Shown in pieces: positions 17,478 to 26,281 of a stretch of 64,000 nucleotides of DNA. Position 1 is the stretch's first letter; every line of letters starts with the position of its first letter. The DNA is taken from assembly GCA_965227905.1 (NCBI GenBank), contig OZ245780.1, positions 496,001 to 560,000 on the forward strand. The letters are read 5' to 3'. The position numbers and the translations under genes are program-made. The notes under the pieces were generated by a model. That model was not told the origin of the DNA, did not search any database, and was given only the letters and a program-made list of their open reading frames with translations. The stretch is from CBDDHT01 sp965227905 (GTDB lineage Bacteria; Pseudomonadota; Alphaproteobacteria; Rhizobiales; Methyloligellaceae).

Positions 17478-18614
17478 TCACGACTTCCCGATGCGAACCT
17501 TGGACGTTTTCTTTTCGCCTGCGCGGTAATAGGTTACGTCGACGAACGATCCGCGCTCACGCAGGCCAATCGAATTCCGCACGTCGCCGGCGTCCTCTAT
17601 CGCTTTGCCGTTGATGGCGACGATGACATCTCCCTTTGTCAACCCTGCTTTCTCAGCTTCGGCGCCCTTCGTGACGGAGGCGATCACTGCGCCTTTTAAA
17701 ATGGAGAGGTTCATTTTTGCGGCGAGGTCGGGCGTAAGGGTTTGAACCGTGATACCGATCCGACCGCGGCGCACTTCGCCATGACGGAGAAGATGTGCGA
17801 CAACCGCTTTCACCATGTTTGCCGGCACGGCGAATCCAATGCCGATATTGCCACCGCTGGCGGTGAGAATTGCCGAGTTTACACCGATTAACTCACCTTT
17901 CGTATTGATGAGTGCACCGCCTGAATTTCCGGGATTGATCGAGGCGTCGGTCTGGATGAAGTCCTCATAGGCTTCCTGGCTGAGGCCGCCACGTCCGAGC
18001 GCGCTTATGATGCCGGATGTGACGGTCTGGCCCAGTCCGAAAGGATTACCGATTGCAACGACCAGGTCGCCGACCCGCAGAGTGTCCGAATCGCTTAAGA
18101 CGAGCTGTTTCAAATTCTTGCCGTCAATCTTGAGAAGTGCGAGATCGGTCGCCGCATCGCTGCCAATCAGCGTGGCCTCGTACCATCGACCGTCTTTCGT
18201 GGTGACCCCAATCTTGGGAGCCTTGACGATGACATGGTGGTTGGTGATGACGTGGCCTTTGACCGCGTCCAGGATCACACCCGATCCAGAGCTCATCTCG
18301 CGCTCTTGCGGTTCGTTCTCTGGAAGCCCGAAGAAGCGGCGAAAATTCGGATCCTTCAGAATGGGATTGTTCGTCTGCGCGGCAGGAGTGAGCACCGTAA
18401 CGTTGACCACCGCCGGCGTCGTGCGTTCAAGCAGAGGCGCCATGGTCATCACCCCCCGCGCTTCATCGAGGACCGGCATTTGAGCGCGTGCGTCGTGACC
18501 AGCGTCGGACAAGAGACTCGCCAGACACAGAATGATGAGGAATACGAGCCCTCTGGTTGTGTTGTCAGTCGGAGTGTGCGGTGGTTCTTTGTTCAGATCA
18601 CGTGCGTGTTGCAT
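17478..18614 (-). CDS. DegP/HtrA-type periplasmic serine protease with one PDZ domain
   Basis: The 378-residue protein has an N-terminal membrane anchor or signal segment (LVFLIILCLASLLSDAG), then a trypsin-like domain with the catalytic triad in ITNHHVIV (His), DLALLKID (Asp) and INPGNSGGALI (Ser). One C-terminal PDZ domain follows (KGAEAEKAGLTKGDVIVAI). It is shorter than DegP proper, which has two PDZ domains, and resembles DegS in layout. The start at 18614 is preferred because an Fnr-type box at 18678 predicts a transcript start near 18643, inside the longer frame that begins at 18659. Confidence 0.88.
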   Translation of the reverse strand: MQHARDLNKEPPHTPTDNTTRGLVFLIILCLASLLSDAGHDARAQMPVLDEARGVMTMAPLLERTTPAVVNVTVLTPAAQTNNPILKDPNFRRFFGLPENEPQEREMSSGSGVILDAVKGHVITNHHVIVKAPKIGVTTKDGRWYEATLIGSDAATDLALLKIDGKNLKQLVLSDSDTLRVGDLVVAIGNPFGLGQTVTSGIISALGRGGLSQEAYEDFIQTDASINPGNSGGALINTKGELIGVNSAILTASGGNIGIGFAVPANMVKAVVAHLLRHGEVRRGRIGITVQTLTPDLAAKMNLSILKGAVIASVTKGAEAEKAGLTKGDVIVAINGKAIEDAGDVRNSIGLRERGSFVDVTYYRAGEKKTSKVRIGKS

Positions 18615-18677
18615 TATCGTTGGCCCGAGCACCATTGCACCGAGCGCAAATTCCAGCATGAAACGCCTGGGTGACCC

Positions 18678-18691
18678 TTGACGTGAATCAA
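18678..18691 (-). promoter_or_regulatory. Fnr/FixK-type box for degP
   Basis: TTGACGTGAATCAA is nearly the full Fnr/FixK consensus (TTGAT-N4-ATCAA). The minus-strand hexamer TGGAAT (18650-18655) lies exactly at -10 for a class II arrangement. Confidence 0.75.
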
Positions 18692-18730
18692 CGGTCGCCA
18701 GAAGGCCAAATGGTGATCAAGCAATGCGTT

Positions 18731-19033
18731 TCATTGATGGTGTGGTCCAGAAACATGAATTTGACGAGTCAGCAGTAGACGGTTATAGAGCCATGCGATG
18801 AGGCTTCCAAAGATGAATCCATGCGCAAATCCCCAGACGGCGCCCGCGATCGCACCTGGGAATGTCGGTGCAAATCCGAAATAGACGCTTTGGATGACAA
18901 GCGCAGCAGCCGTTCCCCAGCCGAAGAGACCGGCAGCGACTGCAAGTGTCAAAACCGTCACAGCCCAGGCAATGCCAATAGCGAGACCGAGACTGATGAC
19001 GCCAAGTCTTAAGTGTGTCGTGTTTCTTGCCAT
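18731..19033 (-). CDS. Small holin-like membrane protein
   Basis: The 100-residue protein has two to three hydrophobic helices, with LFGWGTAAALVIQSVYFGF and GAIAGAVWGFAHGFIFGSLI followed by AWLYNRLL. This pattern matches a small protein family that databases call bacteriophage holin, although no phage genes are nearby. It is probably a membrane protein of unknown function. A GGGGGAA stretch lies upstream of the ATG. It is separated from degP by the Fnr-type box. Confidence 0.6.
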   Translation of the reverse strand: MARNTTHLRLGVISLGLAIGIAWAVTVLTLAVAAGLFGWGTAAALVIQSVYFGFAPTFPGAIAGAVWGFAHGFIFGSLIAWLYNRLLLTRQIHVSGPHHQ

Positions 19034-19134
19034 CGCTCTGTGAGTTCCCCCGGGACTAGATCACATGCAGCAACCATAGCACTCTCGTTCGACGCGGACA
19101 TTTGGAATTGAAAACTTTCTGGAGTCGATTCCAC

Positions 19135-20361
19135 TTATCCTGAAAAGCTGGAAATGGCTGCGAGTGCCAGATCGATGTCGGCCGGCGTGTGATCGGCCGA
19201 CATCTGAAAGCGGATCTCCTCATCGCCATGAGGGACAACCGGGTAATTGAGTCCTGTGGCCAGGATACCCGAATTGTGCAAATGCCGAACGAGTTTCGAC
19301 GTGCGGGCGGTATCGCGAACCATGAGCGGTACGACCGGATGGATGCCGGGAATGGTCTCATGCCCGAGTTCACAGAGCCCCCGTTCGAAACGGTCCGTCA
19401 TGGCGCGCAGGTGATGAAGCAACTGCAGACCGCGCGCGCTGTCGAGAAGATCGACAGCTTCGGTTGCCGCCGCGGCTTCCCCGGGCGTTATCGGGTTCGA
19501 GTAGATATAGAAGGGCGAACTCTCGCGCAGATAATCGATGATCGTTGCACTGGCAGCGACATAGCCGCCATTGACGCCAAATGCCTTGCCGAGTGTCGCT
19601 ATCAAAAGGTCGGCAGGGCCGCTTGCCGTCTGCTCTTCGGTGCCTCGACCGGTCTTACCGAACGCGCCGACACCGTGGGAATCATCCACAACGACTAGAA
19701 CGTTCTCCGCGAAGGCGCTATCGAAATCGCGTGCAAGACGTATGATCGCATCGAGCGGCGCATGATCGCCTCGCATGCTGAAGATGCCGTCGGTGACGAT
19801 GACCGCGCGTTGCCATGTGCGGGCGGCCTCTCTGAGTTGCTGGCTGAGTGTGTCCATATCCAAATGGGGATAAACGTATTTGCGGCCAGGCTTCGCCAGA
19901 GCGATCGCGTTGATGATGCAATTGTGGTTCAGCGCGTCACTGAAGACGGCGGTTCGTTCGGTGATCAGTGGCGGCAGAACACCCATGACGGCCGCGTATG
20001 CCGAGCTGAAGAGCATGGCAGCCTGGCGGTCGTGAAAGCGGGCCAGGCGTGCTTCGAGCTCGACATGTGGGGACCAGGTGCCGCTGATGAACCGGACCGC
20101 TCCAGGGCCGGTTCCGAATTTCTGGATCGCAGCCCCCTCGGCTTGTTCGACATCGCGCTCGAACGACATGCCCAGATAGCTGTTGGCGTTCATTCGTAAG
20201 AACGGTTTGTCGCCATGACCTTCGAGCAGGAAACGCGGCCCATTGCCATCGCGGGGTGGGAGCACCGCGCAGATAACCGCCTCATATCCTTTCAATGGCC
20301 CGGTTTCCCGGAGGGCGTCGAGCTTAGCCGCGAGGATGTACTCGATCTTGGAGCTGGGCAT
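19135..20361 (-). CDS. kbl: 2-amino-3-ketobutyrate CoA ligase (glycine C-acetyltransferase)
   Basis: The 408-residue PLP-dependent alpha-oxoamine synthase shows VRFISGTWSPHVELEARLARF, VVVDDSHGVGAFG (the Asp/His that hold PLP), and the lysine region DLLIATLGKAFGVNGGY. It cleaves 2-amino-3-ketobutyrate with CoA to glycine and acetyl-CoA. AAGGA lies six bases before the ATG at 20361. An ATG at 20382 overlaps the stop of the upstream threonine dehydrogenase gene by four bases. Together the two genes encode threonine breakdown to glycine and acetyl-CoA. Confidence 0.9.
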   Translation of the reverse strand: MPSSKIEYILAAKLDALRETGPLKGYEAVICAVLPPRDGNGPRFLLEGHGDKPFLRMNANSYLGMSFERDVEQAEGAAIQKFGTGPGAVRFISGTWSPHVELEARLARFHDRQAAMLFSSAYAAVMGVLPPLITERTAVFSDALNHNCIINAIALAKPGRKYVYPHLDMDTLSQQLREAARTWQRAVIVTDGIFSMRGDHAPLDAIIRLARDFDSAFAENVLVVVDDSHGVGAFGKTGRGTEEQTASGPADLLIATLGKAFGVNGGYVAASATIIDYLRESSPFYIYSNPITPGEAAAATEAVDLLDSARGLQLLHHLRAMTDRFERGLCELGHETIPGIHPVVPLMVRDTARTSKLVRHLHNSGILATGLNYPVVPHGDEEIRFQMSADHTPADIDLALAAISSFSG

Positions 20362-20378
20362 CGGCATTCCTTCCCGGT

Positions 20379-21422
20379 TCATGTAGCCGAAGTCGGGCTC
20401 AGGCGGTGGAGATGTCGGATCATATCCTCGACCATCTCTGGCAAGTCATAGCTTGGTGACCAGTCCCATTCGTCGCGAGCGGCCCTATCGTCAAGGGAGC
20501 GCGGCCATGTATCGGCGATCTGCTGGCGTATCGGATCGACGTCATAGTCGATCTTGAATTTGGGGATGTGTTTTCGGATCTCTGCAGCGAGTTCCTCCGG
20601 CGTGAAGCTCATCGCCGTCACGTTGAAGGCATTGCGATGTTTCAGGCGGCCGGAATCCGCGGCCATGAGTGCGATCATTCCGGAAATCGCGTCGGGCATA
20701 TACATCATGTCGATCTGCGTATCGGGCCGGAGAAAACAGCTATAATGCTTGTAGCGCAAGGCCTGATGGAAGATCTCGACGGCATAGTCGGTTGTCCCGC
20801 CGCCCGGCATCGCGCTGTGGGAGATGAGACCCGGCAGTCTCAGACCGCGCGTGTCGACACCGTAGCGCGAGGCATAATAGTCGCACAAAAGCTCGCCCGC
20901 GACTTTGGTAACACCGTAGATGGTTGTCGGGCGCTGGATTGTGTCCTGGGGCGTTCCGTCCTTGGGCGTGGTCGGACCGAAGGCACCGATCGAGCTGGGA
21001 AAGAAAACGGCGCAGTCATAGTGGCGTGCGACCTCGAGCACGTCATAGAGACTGTCCATATTGAGTTTCCAGGCCACCTGCGGCTTGTGCTCGGCAACCG
21101 CAGACAGCATGGCGGCCAGATGAAATATGGTCCCAACATCGTACCGGCGAACGATCTCGAGAATCTCGGACGGCTTTGTGCAGTCCATATGCACGCAAGG
21201 GACAGCGGAAGGTACGACTCCCGCCGATGGCACCGTTCGAATGTCGGATGCCACGACCCTGTCCGCGCCAAAGCGTTCGGAAAGTGCGGGTACAAGCTCC
21301 GACCCGATTTGGCCGAGGGCGCCGGTCACCAGATAGCGGCGCCCGGCCCGATCGAACTGTTTTTCGCCATCGAAGATCGTGACCATTGCTGCATTTAATC
21401 GCGTGGCTGCCATGGTTGGCAT
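20379..21422 (-). CDS. SDR-type L-threonine 3-dehydrogenase
   Basis: The 347-residue extended short-chain dehydrogenase has a Rossmann GALGQIGSELVPAL motif, the catalytic YGVTK (Tyr-x-x-x-Lys), and features of SDR-type threonine dehydrogenases: RLPGLISHSAMPGGGTTDYA and a C-terminal RSLDDRAARDEWDW. Its partner kbl directly downstream supports the assignment. The start is ambiguous: ATG at 21422 overlaps an Fnr-type box, and a second ATG at 21386 coincides with the start point that box predicts, which would give a leaderless message. Confidence 0.88.
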   Translation of the reverse strand: MPTMAATRLNAAMVTIFDGEKQFDRAGRRYLVTGALGQIGSELVPALSERFGADRVVASDIRTVPSAGVVPSAVPCVHMDCTKPSEILEIVRRYDVGTIFHLAAMLSAVAEHKPQVAWKLNMDSLYDVLEVARHYDCAVFFPSSIGAFGPTTPKDGTPQDTIQRPTTIYGVTKVAGELLCDYYASRYGVDTRGLRLPGLISHSAMPGGGTTDYAVEIFHQALRYKHYSCFLRPDTQIDMMYMPDAISGMIALMAADSGRLKHRNAFNVTAMSFTPEELAAEIRKHIPKFKIDYDVDPIRQQIADTWPRSLDDRAARDEWDWSPSYDLPEMVEDMIRHLHRLSPTSAT

Positions 21423-21435
21423 TGACGTGCGTCAG
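21422..21435 (-). promoter_or_regulatory. Fnr/FixK-type box at the threonine dehydrogenase start
   Basis: TTGACGTGCGTCAG fills most of the 19-base gap behind the RND gene. The class II start point would be near 21387, with TTAAAT (21393-21398, minus strand) as -10. It is the least certain of the set because it touches the annotated ATG. Confidence 0.5.
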
Positions 21436-21441
21436 CAAGCC

Positions 21442-23784
21442 TTATTTTGGCGGGTCGACTGGTTCGGGATTTGGTACGACTTCAGGAGATGCCAACGACC
21501 GGGCACTCTTTCGTCTCTCCAGCCAGGCCTCCAAGAGACCGATCGAAGCCGGTAGAAACAACAGATCTCCCGCGAGGGCGGCTGCAAGCAGCACGACGGA
21601 GAGCTGACCATAGAGCCGCACCATTGGCAACTCGCTCACCATTGTCGCACCGAAACCGCCGGCCAGTACGATCGTCGTGACGATCAGGACCGGCCCGATG
21701 ACCCTGATGGTCTCTGTCATGGCTGCCCAGTTGTCACTGCCCGATTGGCGCGCCAGCCGATACCTGTTCAGCACATGGATCGTGCTGTCGACGGCGATGC
21801 CAAAGCCTATCGTGAAAGCAATGACGCTGGTAAACTGAAGTCCGCTGCCGAAGAGATAGAGACACGCGCCACCGAACGCAATCGGGAGAACGTTCGGGAG
21901 TATGCTGAGCAGACCCGCTTTCAGAGAGCGCAATGAGACTCCAATAAGAAGAATGATCAGGCCGACAGCCACGAGCAGGCTCTGGCCGAGTTGCGCAATC
22001 ATCTCATAGCTGGCGCGAGCCGAGAGTGGGATGATGCCAGTCAGCGACATCTCCACATCCGGGTGACGGCTGCGAAGCTTGTTGACCGAGGCTTCCAACC
22101 GATCAAGGACCGGTATCAGGATCGAGGCATCCCGATCCGGGAAATACCCCGTCAGCAACGCCGAGTTGCTATCGGGGGATACGACTCTGGTACTCAGCGG
22201 CGATTTGACCTTTTCAAGAAAGTGGAAAAGTTCGCTGCGGTCTGCGCCCCCCGCGATGAACCAGTCTTCGACGCCTTTTAGTGACCAGACGTCTTTGAGG
22301 AGAGGTTCGGCTTGCAGAGCTTGGTGGGCCTCACTAACAACATCGAGGATCTCTTGGACATCTGGCCGGCGGTCAGCCGGCCACTGAAGAAGGAGCCTGA
22401 CGGTGCTCGTTCCGGCAAGCCTCGCGTCGATCTTCTCAATGGCCTCGGATGCCGGATTATTCTGTGGAAGATTCTCGCGATACTGATATTTCGGCTCGTT
22501 TGCGGCATGGAGCAAAGCTGCCGCGAAAGTCAGGAGAACGCCTGTAGCGAAAACGGTTTTGGGACGCGCAATCATAATTGCTGCAGCCGATCCGCAGACC
22601 CGGTCGATCGCCCGGTCGAAGCCTCTCTTCTGGTCCGCCGACTGCGCGCTGGGGGACACCCTTCCGAGCAGGAGCCGCGACACTGCAGGCAATGTCAACA
22701 TTGTTGCGGCGTATGCAATGGCAGTCCCGAGGGCAGCCGTTGCCCCGAACCCGACAACGAACGGATGAGCGACGAGCATCAGCGACAAGAACGCAAGCGT
22801 TGTCGTCAGGGATGTGAGAACGCACGCCGGTCCGACGCGTTTCACGGCTTGCGCGATTGATGATTCGATGTCGCGGCCCGATTCGAGATTTCGCCGGATC
22901 GCGAACAGCAGGTGCAGGGCATCGGCAAAAACGATCACCATGACAAGAGCCGGCACCACATTGGTCAAGACCGTGATTTCCCGACCCATGAGCCCCATGC
23001 CGCCGAGCAGCCAGGCCGAGGCAACGACCGCGGGAAGGCCGGCGATCAGGACATAGGAGAGCGAGCGAAAGAAGAACCAAGTGAGGGCAAGTCCGATCGC
23101 CAGGCCGGCAAGAGCGAAGGTCCGCTGGTCGCGTATCAACGCGTCGACGATTTCGACGCGCATAACAGCAAGCCCCGTGAGCCCGAAGCTTACATCGGTA
23201 CCCTCCAGAATCTCGCGGCTCGTGTATTCGATCTCGACAAGTGCGGATTTGATATCTGCGATGCTCTGCTCGCTGCCTTCGAGGGCGACAACAATGAGGC
23301 TCAGTCCCCCGTCCGATGAGAGGAGTTTGTTGGCAACAAGCGGATGGGCCTGCAGCTCACGCTTGAGGGCGTTGGTATTGCTGATGGCTGCAAGATCGGG
23401 TGGAACCACGGCCGCAGCATTGCCGTCCTTGTCGGGTGGGTGACGTGCGGAAAACATCGAAAGGACATAGGAGACACCAGGCGCCAGACTAAGCTCCAAA
23501 TGGAGTGAGCGAACCGCTTCAAGCGTCGATGGCGTGAAGAGTTCCGGTGCTTCCAGGACGATGAGAACATCGCGCCCGCTGCTTGGATATTGCCGCGTCA
23601 CCTCTTGCAGCTTTGCGAATTCCGGCGAGTCCGATCGGAAAATCTCGCGTACATCGCTCGAGAATTTCAACTCGGTGAGGCCGAAGACAAAAACGGGAGC
23701 GAGGCAAAGAATGACGAGCAGCACGGCGCGTGGAAAACGCAGGGAAAGAAGCCCCAACCTTTCCAAACCAAAGCCCGCGGTCAT
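21442..23784 (-). CDS. RND/MMPL-family membrane exporter
   Basis: The 780-residue protein has two repeats, each of one helix, a large periplasmic loop and then five helices. The helix clusters are around residues 220-370 and 615-760. The sequence resembles the MMPL/HpnN-like lipid exporters rather than drug-efflux AcrB types, which are about 1,000 residues. Acidic residues in the membrane (VFADALHLLFAIRR and GFGIAVDSTIHVLNRYR) fit proton coupling. Substrate unknown; a hydrophobic lipid is inferred. It stands 19 bases upstream of the threonine dehydrogenase gene. Confidence 0.85.
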   Translation of the reverse strand: MTAGFGLERLGLLSLRFPRAVLLVILCLAPVFVFGLTELKFSSDVREIFRSDSPEFAKLQEVTRQYPSSGRDVLIVLEAPELFTPSTLEAVRSLHLELSLAPGVSYVLSMFSARHPPDKDGNAAAVVPPDLAAISNTNALKRELQAHPLVANKLLSSDGGLSLIVVALEGSEQSIADIKSALVEIEYTSREILEGTDVSFGLTGLAVMRVEIVDALIRDQRTFALAGLAIGLALTWFFFRSLSYVLIAGLPAVVASAWLLGGMGLMGREITVLTNVVPALVMVIVFADALHLLFAIRRNLESGRDIESSIAQAVKRVGPACVLTSLTTTLAFLSLMLVAHPFVVGFGATAALGTAIAYAATMLTLPAVSRLLLGRVSPSAQSADQKRGFDRAIDRVCGSAAAIMIARPKTVFATGVLLTFAAALLHAANEPKYQYRENLPQNNPASEAIEKIDARLAGTSTVRLLLQWPADRRPDVQEILDVVSEAHQALQAEPLLKDVWSLKGVEDWFIAGGADRSELFHFLEKVKSPLSTRVVSPDSNSALLTGYFPDRDASILIPVLDRLEASVNKLRSRHPDVEMSLTGIIPLSARASYEMIAQLGQSLLVAVGLIILLIGVSLRSLKAGLLSILPNVLPIAFGGACLYLFGSGLQFTSVIAFTIGFGIAVDSTIHVLNRYRLARQSGSDNWAAMTETIRVIGPVLIVTTIVLAGGFGATMVSELPMVRLYGQLSVVLLAAALAGDLLFLPASIGLLEAWLERRKSARSLASPEVVPNPEPVDPPK

Positions 23785-23868
23785 TCGGTCATCTCTGTTG
23801 GCAATGCGGAAATCCGCAGCAGCGAGTAGGCCGCCAATTGGTTGTCATTAGCAAGCTGCAAGCAGGTT

Positions 23869-24720
23869 CTAATGGGAGAACAGTACGGGCACCGGCATCC
23901 GTTTCAGCAACCGTCGTGTGGCTCCACCCAACAGCGATTCGCGGAAGCGAGAGTGGCCATAACAACCCATAACCAGAAGATCGCATTCATCGTCTTCAAC
24001 GCGAGCGACAATCTCTTTTCCAACCGATCTTTTCGGATTTTTGACCGTGATCGTCTCGGCTTTGATTGCATGGCGTGTAAGCATGAGAGCAAGCTCTTCC
24101 CCGCTCGCGATCGTCTCTCGACCTGTGTCGATCTCAGGTTCGATAGCTAGGACTTTGACGGAATCGGCACTGAGAATCAGCGGAATGGCGTCAAACGCGG
24201 CGCGCGCGGCCTCACGGCTGTCATTCCAAGCGACCATTACGCGTTTTCCAATGGGTTTTATTTCGGCTGCATTCGGTATTGCCAAAACCGGTCGCCCGGT
24301 TTGAATGGCGATGCTGGCAGGCAACTCAGTCCAACTCTTGCTATCCTGCTCGACTTCCAGCCCGATCACGAGCAGATCGGAACACATTGTGTGGTCGGAA
24401 ATGTCGTCTGCCAGTGTGCCATGCACGGATTGGACGCATTTCCATTCTGCCGAGATCTTCGACAGTTCCGAGTGCCGTCGAAACACGGCTTCGGCCTCGC
24501 TCGCTCTCTTTTGAAACTTCTTTTCCTGACGTTCGATGACCTCGGCGGAGACCTGGTAATCCACGCCAGGATAACCGGAGTATACGGTAACGGATTTGGG
24601 TATGACATGAAGGCCGACATGATGAGCGTCGTTGGCACGAACAATCGGCAGCATTGCGTCTAAGAGCGGCATTGCGCGCTCCGGAGATGGTAGAAAGGTT
24701 GAGATCGTCTTGTATGACAT
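23869..24720 (-). CDS. Tandem-domain universal stress protein
   Basis: The 283-residue protein contains two UspA folds. The first is divergent and begins KTISTFLPSPERAMPLLDAM. The second ends with the nucleotide-loop signature DLLVMGCYGHSRFRESLLGG and the terminal PVPVLFSH. The G-2x-G-9x-G pattern suggests ATP binding in the C-terminal domain. A perfect AAGGAGG site precedes the ATG. It follows a one-domain UspA gene 87 bases upstream and probably shares its Fnr-type promoter. Confidence 0.9.
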   Translation of the reverse strand: MSYKTISTFLPSPERAMPLLDAMLPIVRANDAHHVGLHVIPKSVTVYSGYPGVDYQVSAEVIERQEKKFQKRASEAEAVFRRHSELSKISAEWKCVQSVHGTLADDISDHTMCSDLLVIGLEVEQDSKSWTELPASIAIQTGRPVLAIPNAAEIKPIGKRVMVAWNDSREAARAAFDAIPLILSADSVKVLAIEPEIDTGRETIASGEELALMLTRHAIKAETITVKNPKRSVGKEIVARVEDDECDLLVMGCYGHSRFRESLLGGATRRLLKRMPVPVLFSH

Positions 24721-24807
24721 GGTTTCACCTCCTTATCGGTCAAAGTGCCAACACGCTTGAAACTCTAGAGGTCCAGAAAGCAGGGGAGGTCGAGCGTGCA
24801 GCATCGC

Positions 24808-25239
24808 TCATGCCGCAGGATTGCGAACGACCAACACGGAGCAATGAGCGTGACGGACAACATGTGATGCGACAGATCCCAAGAGATAGTCGGCAATACC
24901 CGGATCATGCGATGCAATGACAATGATGCCGGTGCCCCTCTCCTTGGCGACCTCCAGAATGGTCCTCGACGGATGACCCTCGCGCACAAGAATGTCCGTG
25001 TCGGGCGGGAGCATATTGTCCTCCGACATCTTCGTCAGTGTTGACTTGGCATCGGAAAGCGCTTGCTCTTGAACGCTGCGTGGAAGCTGAGCGGCAACGT
25101 AGACTGGCATCTCGTAGACGACGTTCAACAGGACAATCTTGGCGTTGTGCCGTTCGGCAAGATCACGCGCTATGGCAAGAGATGCCTCGGCAGCGTCCAT
25201 CTGATTGACGTCTATTGGTGTGAGTATAACCTCGAACAT
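24808..25239 (-). CDS. Universal stress protein, single domain
   Basis: The 143-residue UspA-family protein starts MFEVILTPIDVNQ and carries the ATP-binding loop GTGIIVIASHDPGIADYLLG followed by SVASHVVRHAHCSVLVVR. The start at 25239 is fixed by GAGGAAG; the longer frame from 25269 has no ribosome site. Its Fnr-type box lies 145 bases upstream, implying a leader of about 104 bases. UspA proteins are regularly induced under oxygen limitation. Confidence 0.92.
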   Translation of the reverse strand: MFEVILTPIDVNQMDAAEASLAIARDLAERHNAKIVLLNVVYEMPVYVAAQLPRSVQEQALSDAKSTLTKMSEDNMLPPDTDILVREGHPSRTILEVAKERGTGIIVIASHDPGIADYLLGSVASHVVRHAHCSVLVVRNPAA

Positions 25240-25377
25240 AGGTCTTCCTCTAACTCCTGTGGCTGGCACATTGCAGCCTCAAATCCAATCATCGATCTGC
25301 TCACTCGGCGATTATGCAGCGGCCGCTATTCAGCGCTTAGTCCTCACCTATATTGCGCTTTACCAACTCCGTCGCCC

Positions 25378-25391
25378 CTGATGTGGGTCAA
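25378..25391 (-). promoter_or_regulatory. Fnr/FixK-type box for the UspA pair
   Basis: CTGATGTGGGTCAA; on the gene strand it reads TTGACCCACATCAG. The predicted start point is near 25343. The minus-strand sequence CAATATAGG gives overlapping -10 candidates at the right distance. Confidence 0.72.
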
Positions 25392-25535
25392 TTTCTCTTC
25401 ATCACAAAAGAGACTGGTTGTAATATTAATGCCGACAGAATGCGGGAGTGTTCGGCGGTCGCGGAGCGCGGTTCGTATCAACCGGCCCATGGCAATAATA
25501 GATGGACCGCAAAAATGCGTATCGACCTGCTGTTG

Positions 25536-25982
25536 CTAGACGGTCACCAACTCGGTGTGCCCAAAGCCTTTTTTGTAATCGAGTATCGAGATGACCTTCG
25601 GTTCAATGCGGAAGAAAGAAAGCTCAGTACCGGCCGTCGTTTCATACTGTGCTGCCTGTGGGAATTTCTCCAAGAGCAAGGTTCCGATCCGTTCGATTTC
25701 TTCCGGGTCGCGAATGGGAGTCGCGTGACCGCTCATGGACAATCCCTCGATCTCATCCCAGTTTTCATATGTTCTGTTTATTGTCAGAGATACCTTGTCG
25801 TTTTTCGCAAGATTCTGGGCTTTCTGACTGTCTGCCGTCGTTATGAAGTAGATCGTAAGCCCTTCATTCACGTAGGTGACCGTGGTGGCTTGCGGAAAAC
25901 CGTCTTCACGGACGGTTGCAATTGTCATGTCGTCAACATGATTGAGAATCGAGATAATCTGATTGTGGAGCATCTCATCCAT
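25536..25982 (-). CDS. Pyridoxamine 5'-phosphate oxidase-family (FMN-binding split-barrel) protein
   Basis: The 148-residue protein has the split-barrel pattern MTIATVREDGFPQATTVTYV and DKVSLTINRTYENWDEIEGLSMSG. These small family members bind FMN or F420 and act on varied substrates; no specific reaction can be given. The ATG at 25982 follows AGGAG seven bases away; longer in-frame starts are untranslatable leader. The leader from the predicted start point at 26100 is about 118 bases. Confidence 0.85.
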   Translation of the reverse strand: MDEMLHNQIISILNHVDDMTIATVREDGFPQATTVTYVNEGLTIYFITTADSQKAQNLAKNDKVSLTINRTYENWDEIEGLSMSGHATPIRDPEEIERIGTLLLEKFPQAAQYETTAGTELSFFRIEPKVISILDYKKGFGHTELVTV

Positions 25983-26134
25983 GTCGCTCTCCTGATACTG
26001 AAATCGAACGCCACCGGGGCCTGTTGCATCACGATCCGTGTTGTCTGCAGTCACGGCGGCTCCATTGCTTGAGACCACCGGAAATTCGATGGGCGAAAGG
26101 TGATGAATTCTAGCAATCGGAGCCAAATGCAGCC

Positions 26135-26148
26135 TTGATCCTGGTCAG
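26135..26148 (-). promoter_or_regulatory. Fnr/FixK-type box for the FMN-binding protein
   Basis: TTGATCCTGGTCAG. The minus-strand hexamer TAGAAT (26107-26112) sits exactly at -12 to -7 from the predicted start point at 26100. The region 26105-26148 is 35/44 identical to 28433-28476. Confidence 0.8.
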
Positions 26149-26281
26149 GACAGCCGGCCCAACGTCGGTCCAGTTCAGCGCTCTCTCAATGGAGAATGCG
26201 CGGATGCGGACCGAGGCTGGTCGGAGCGCGGATGGAAAGCGTCGTTGGCGGATGTGAAAATGCGCGATAGCCGCGACACGA

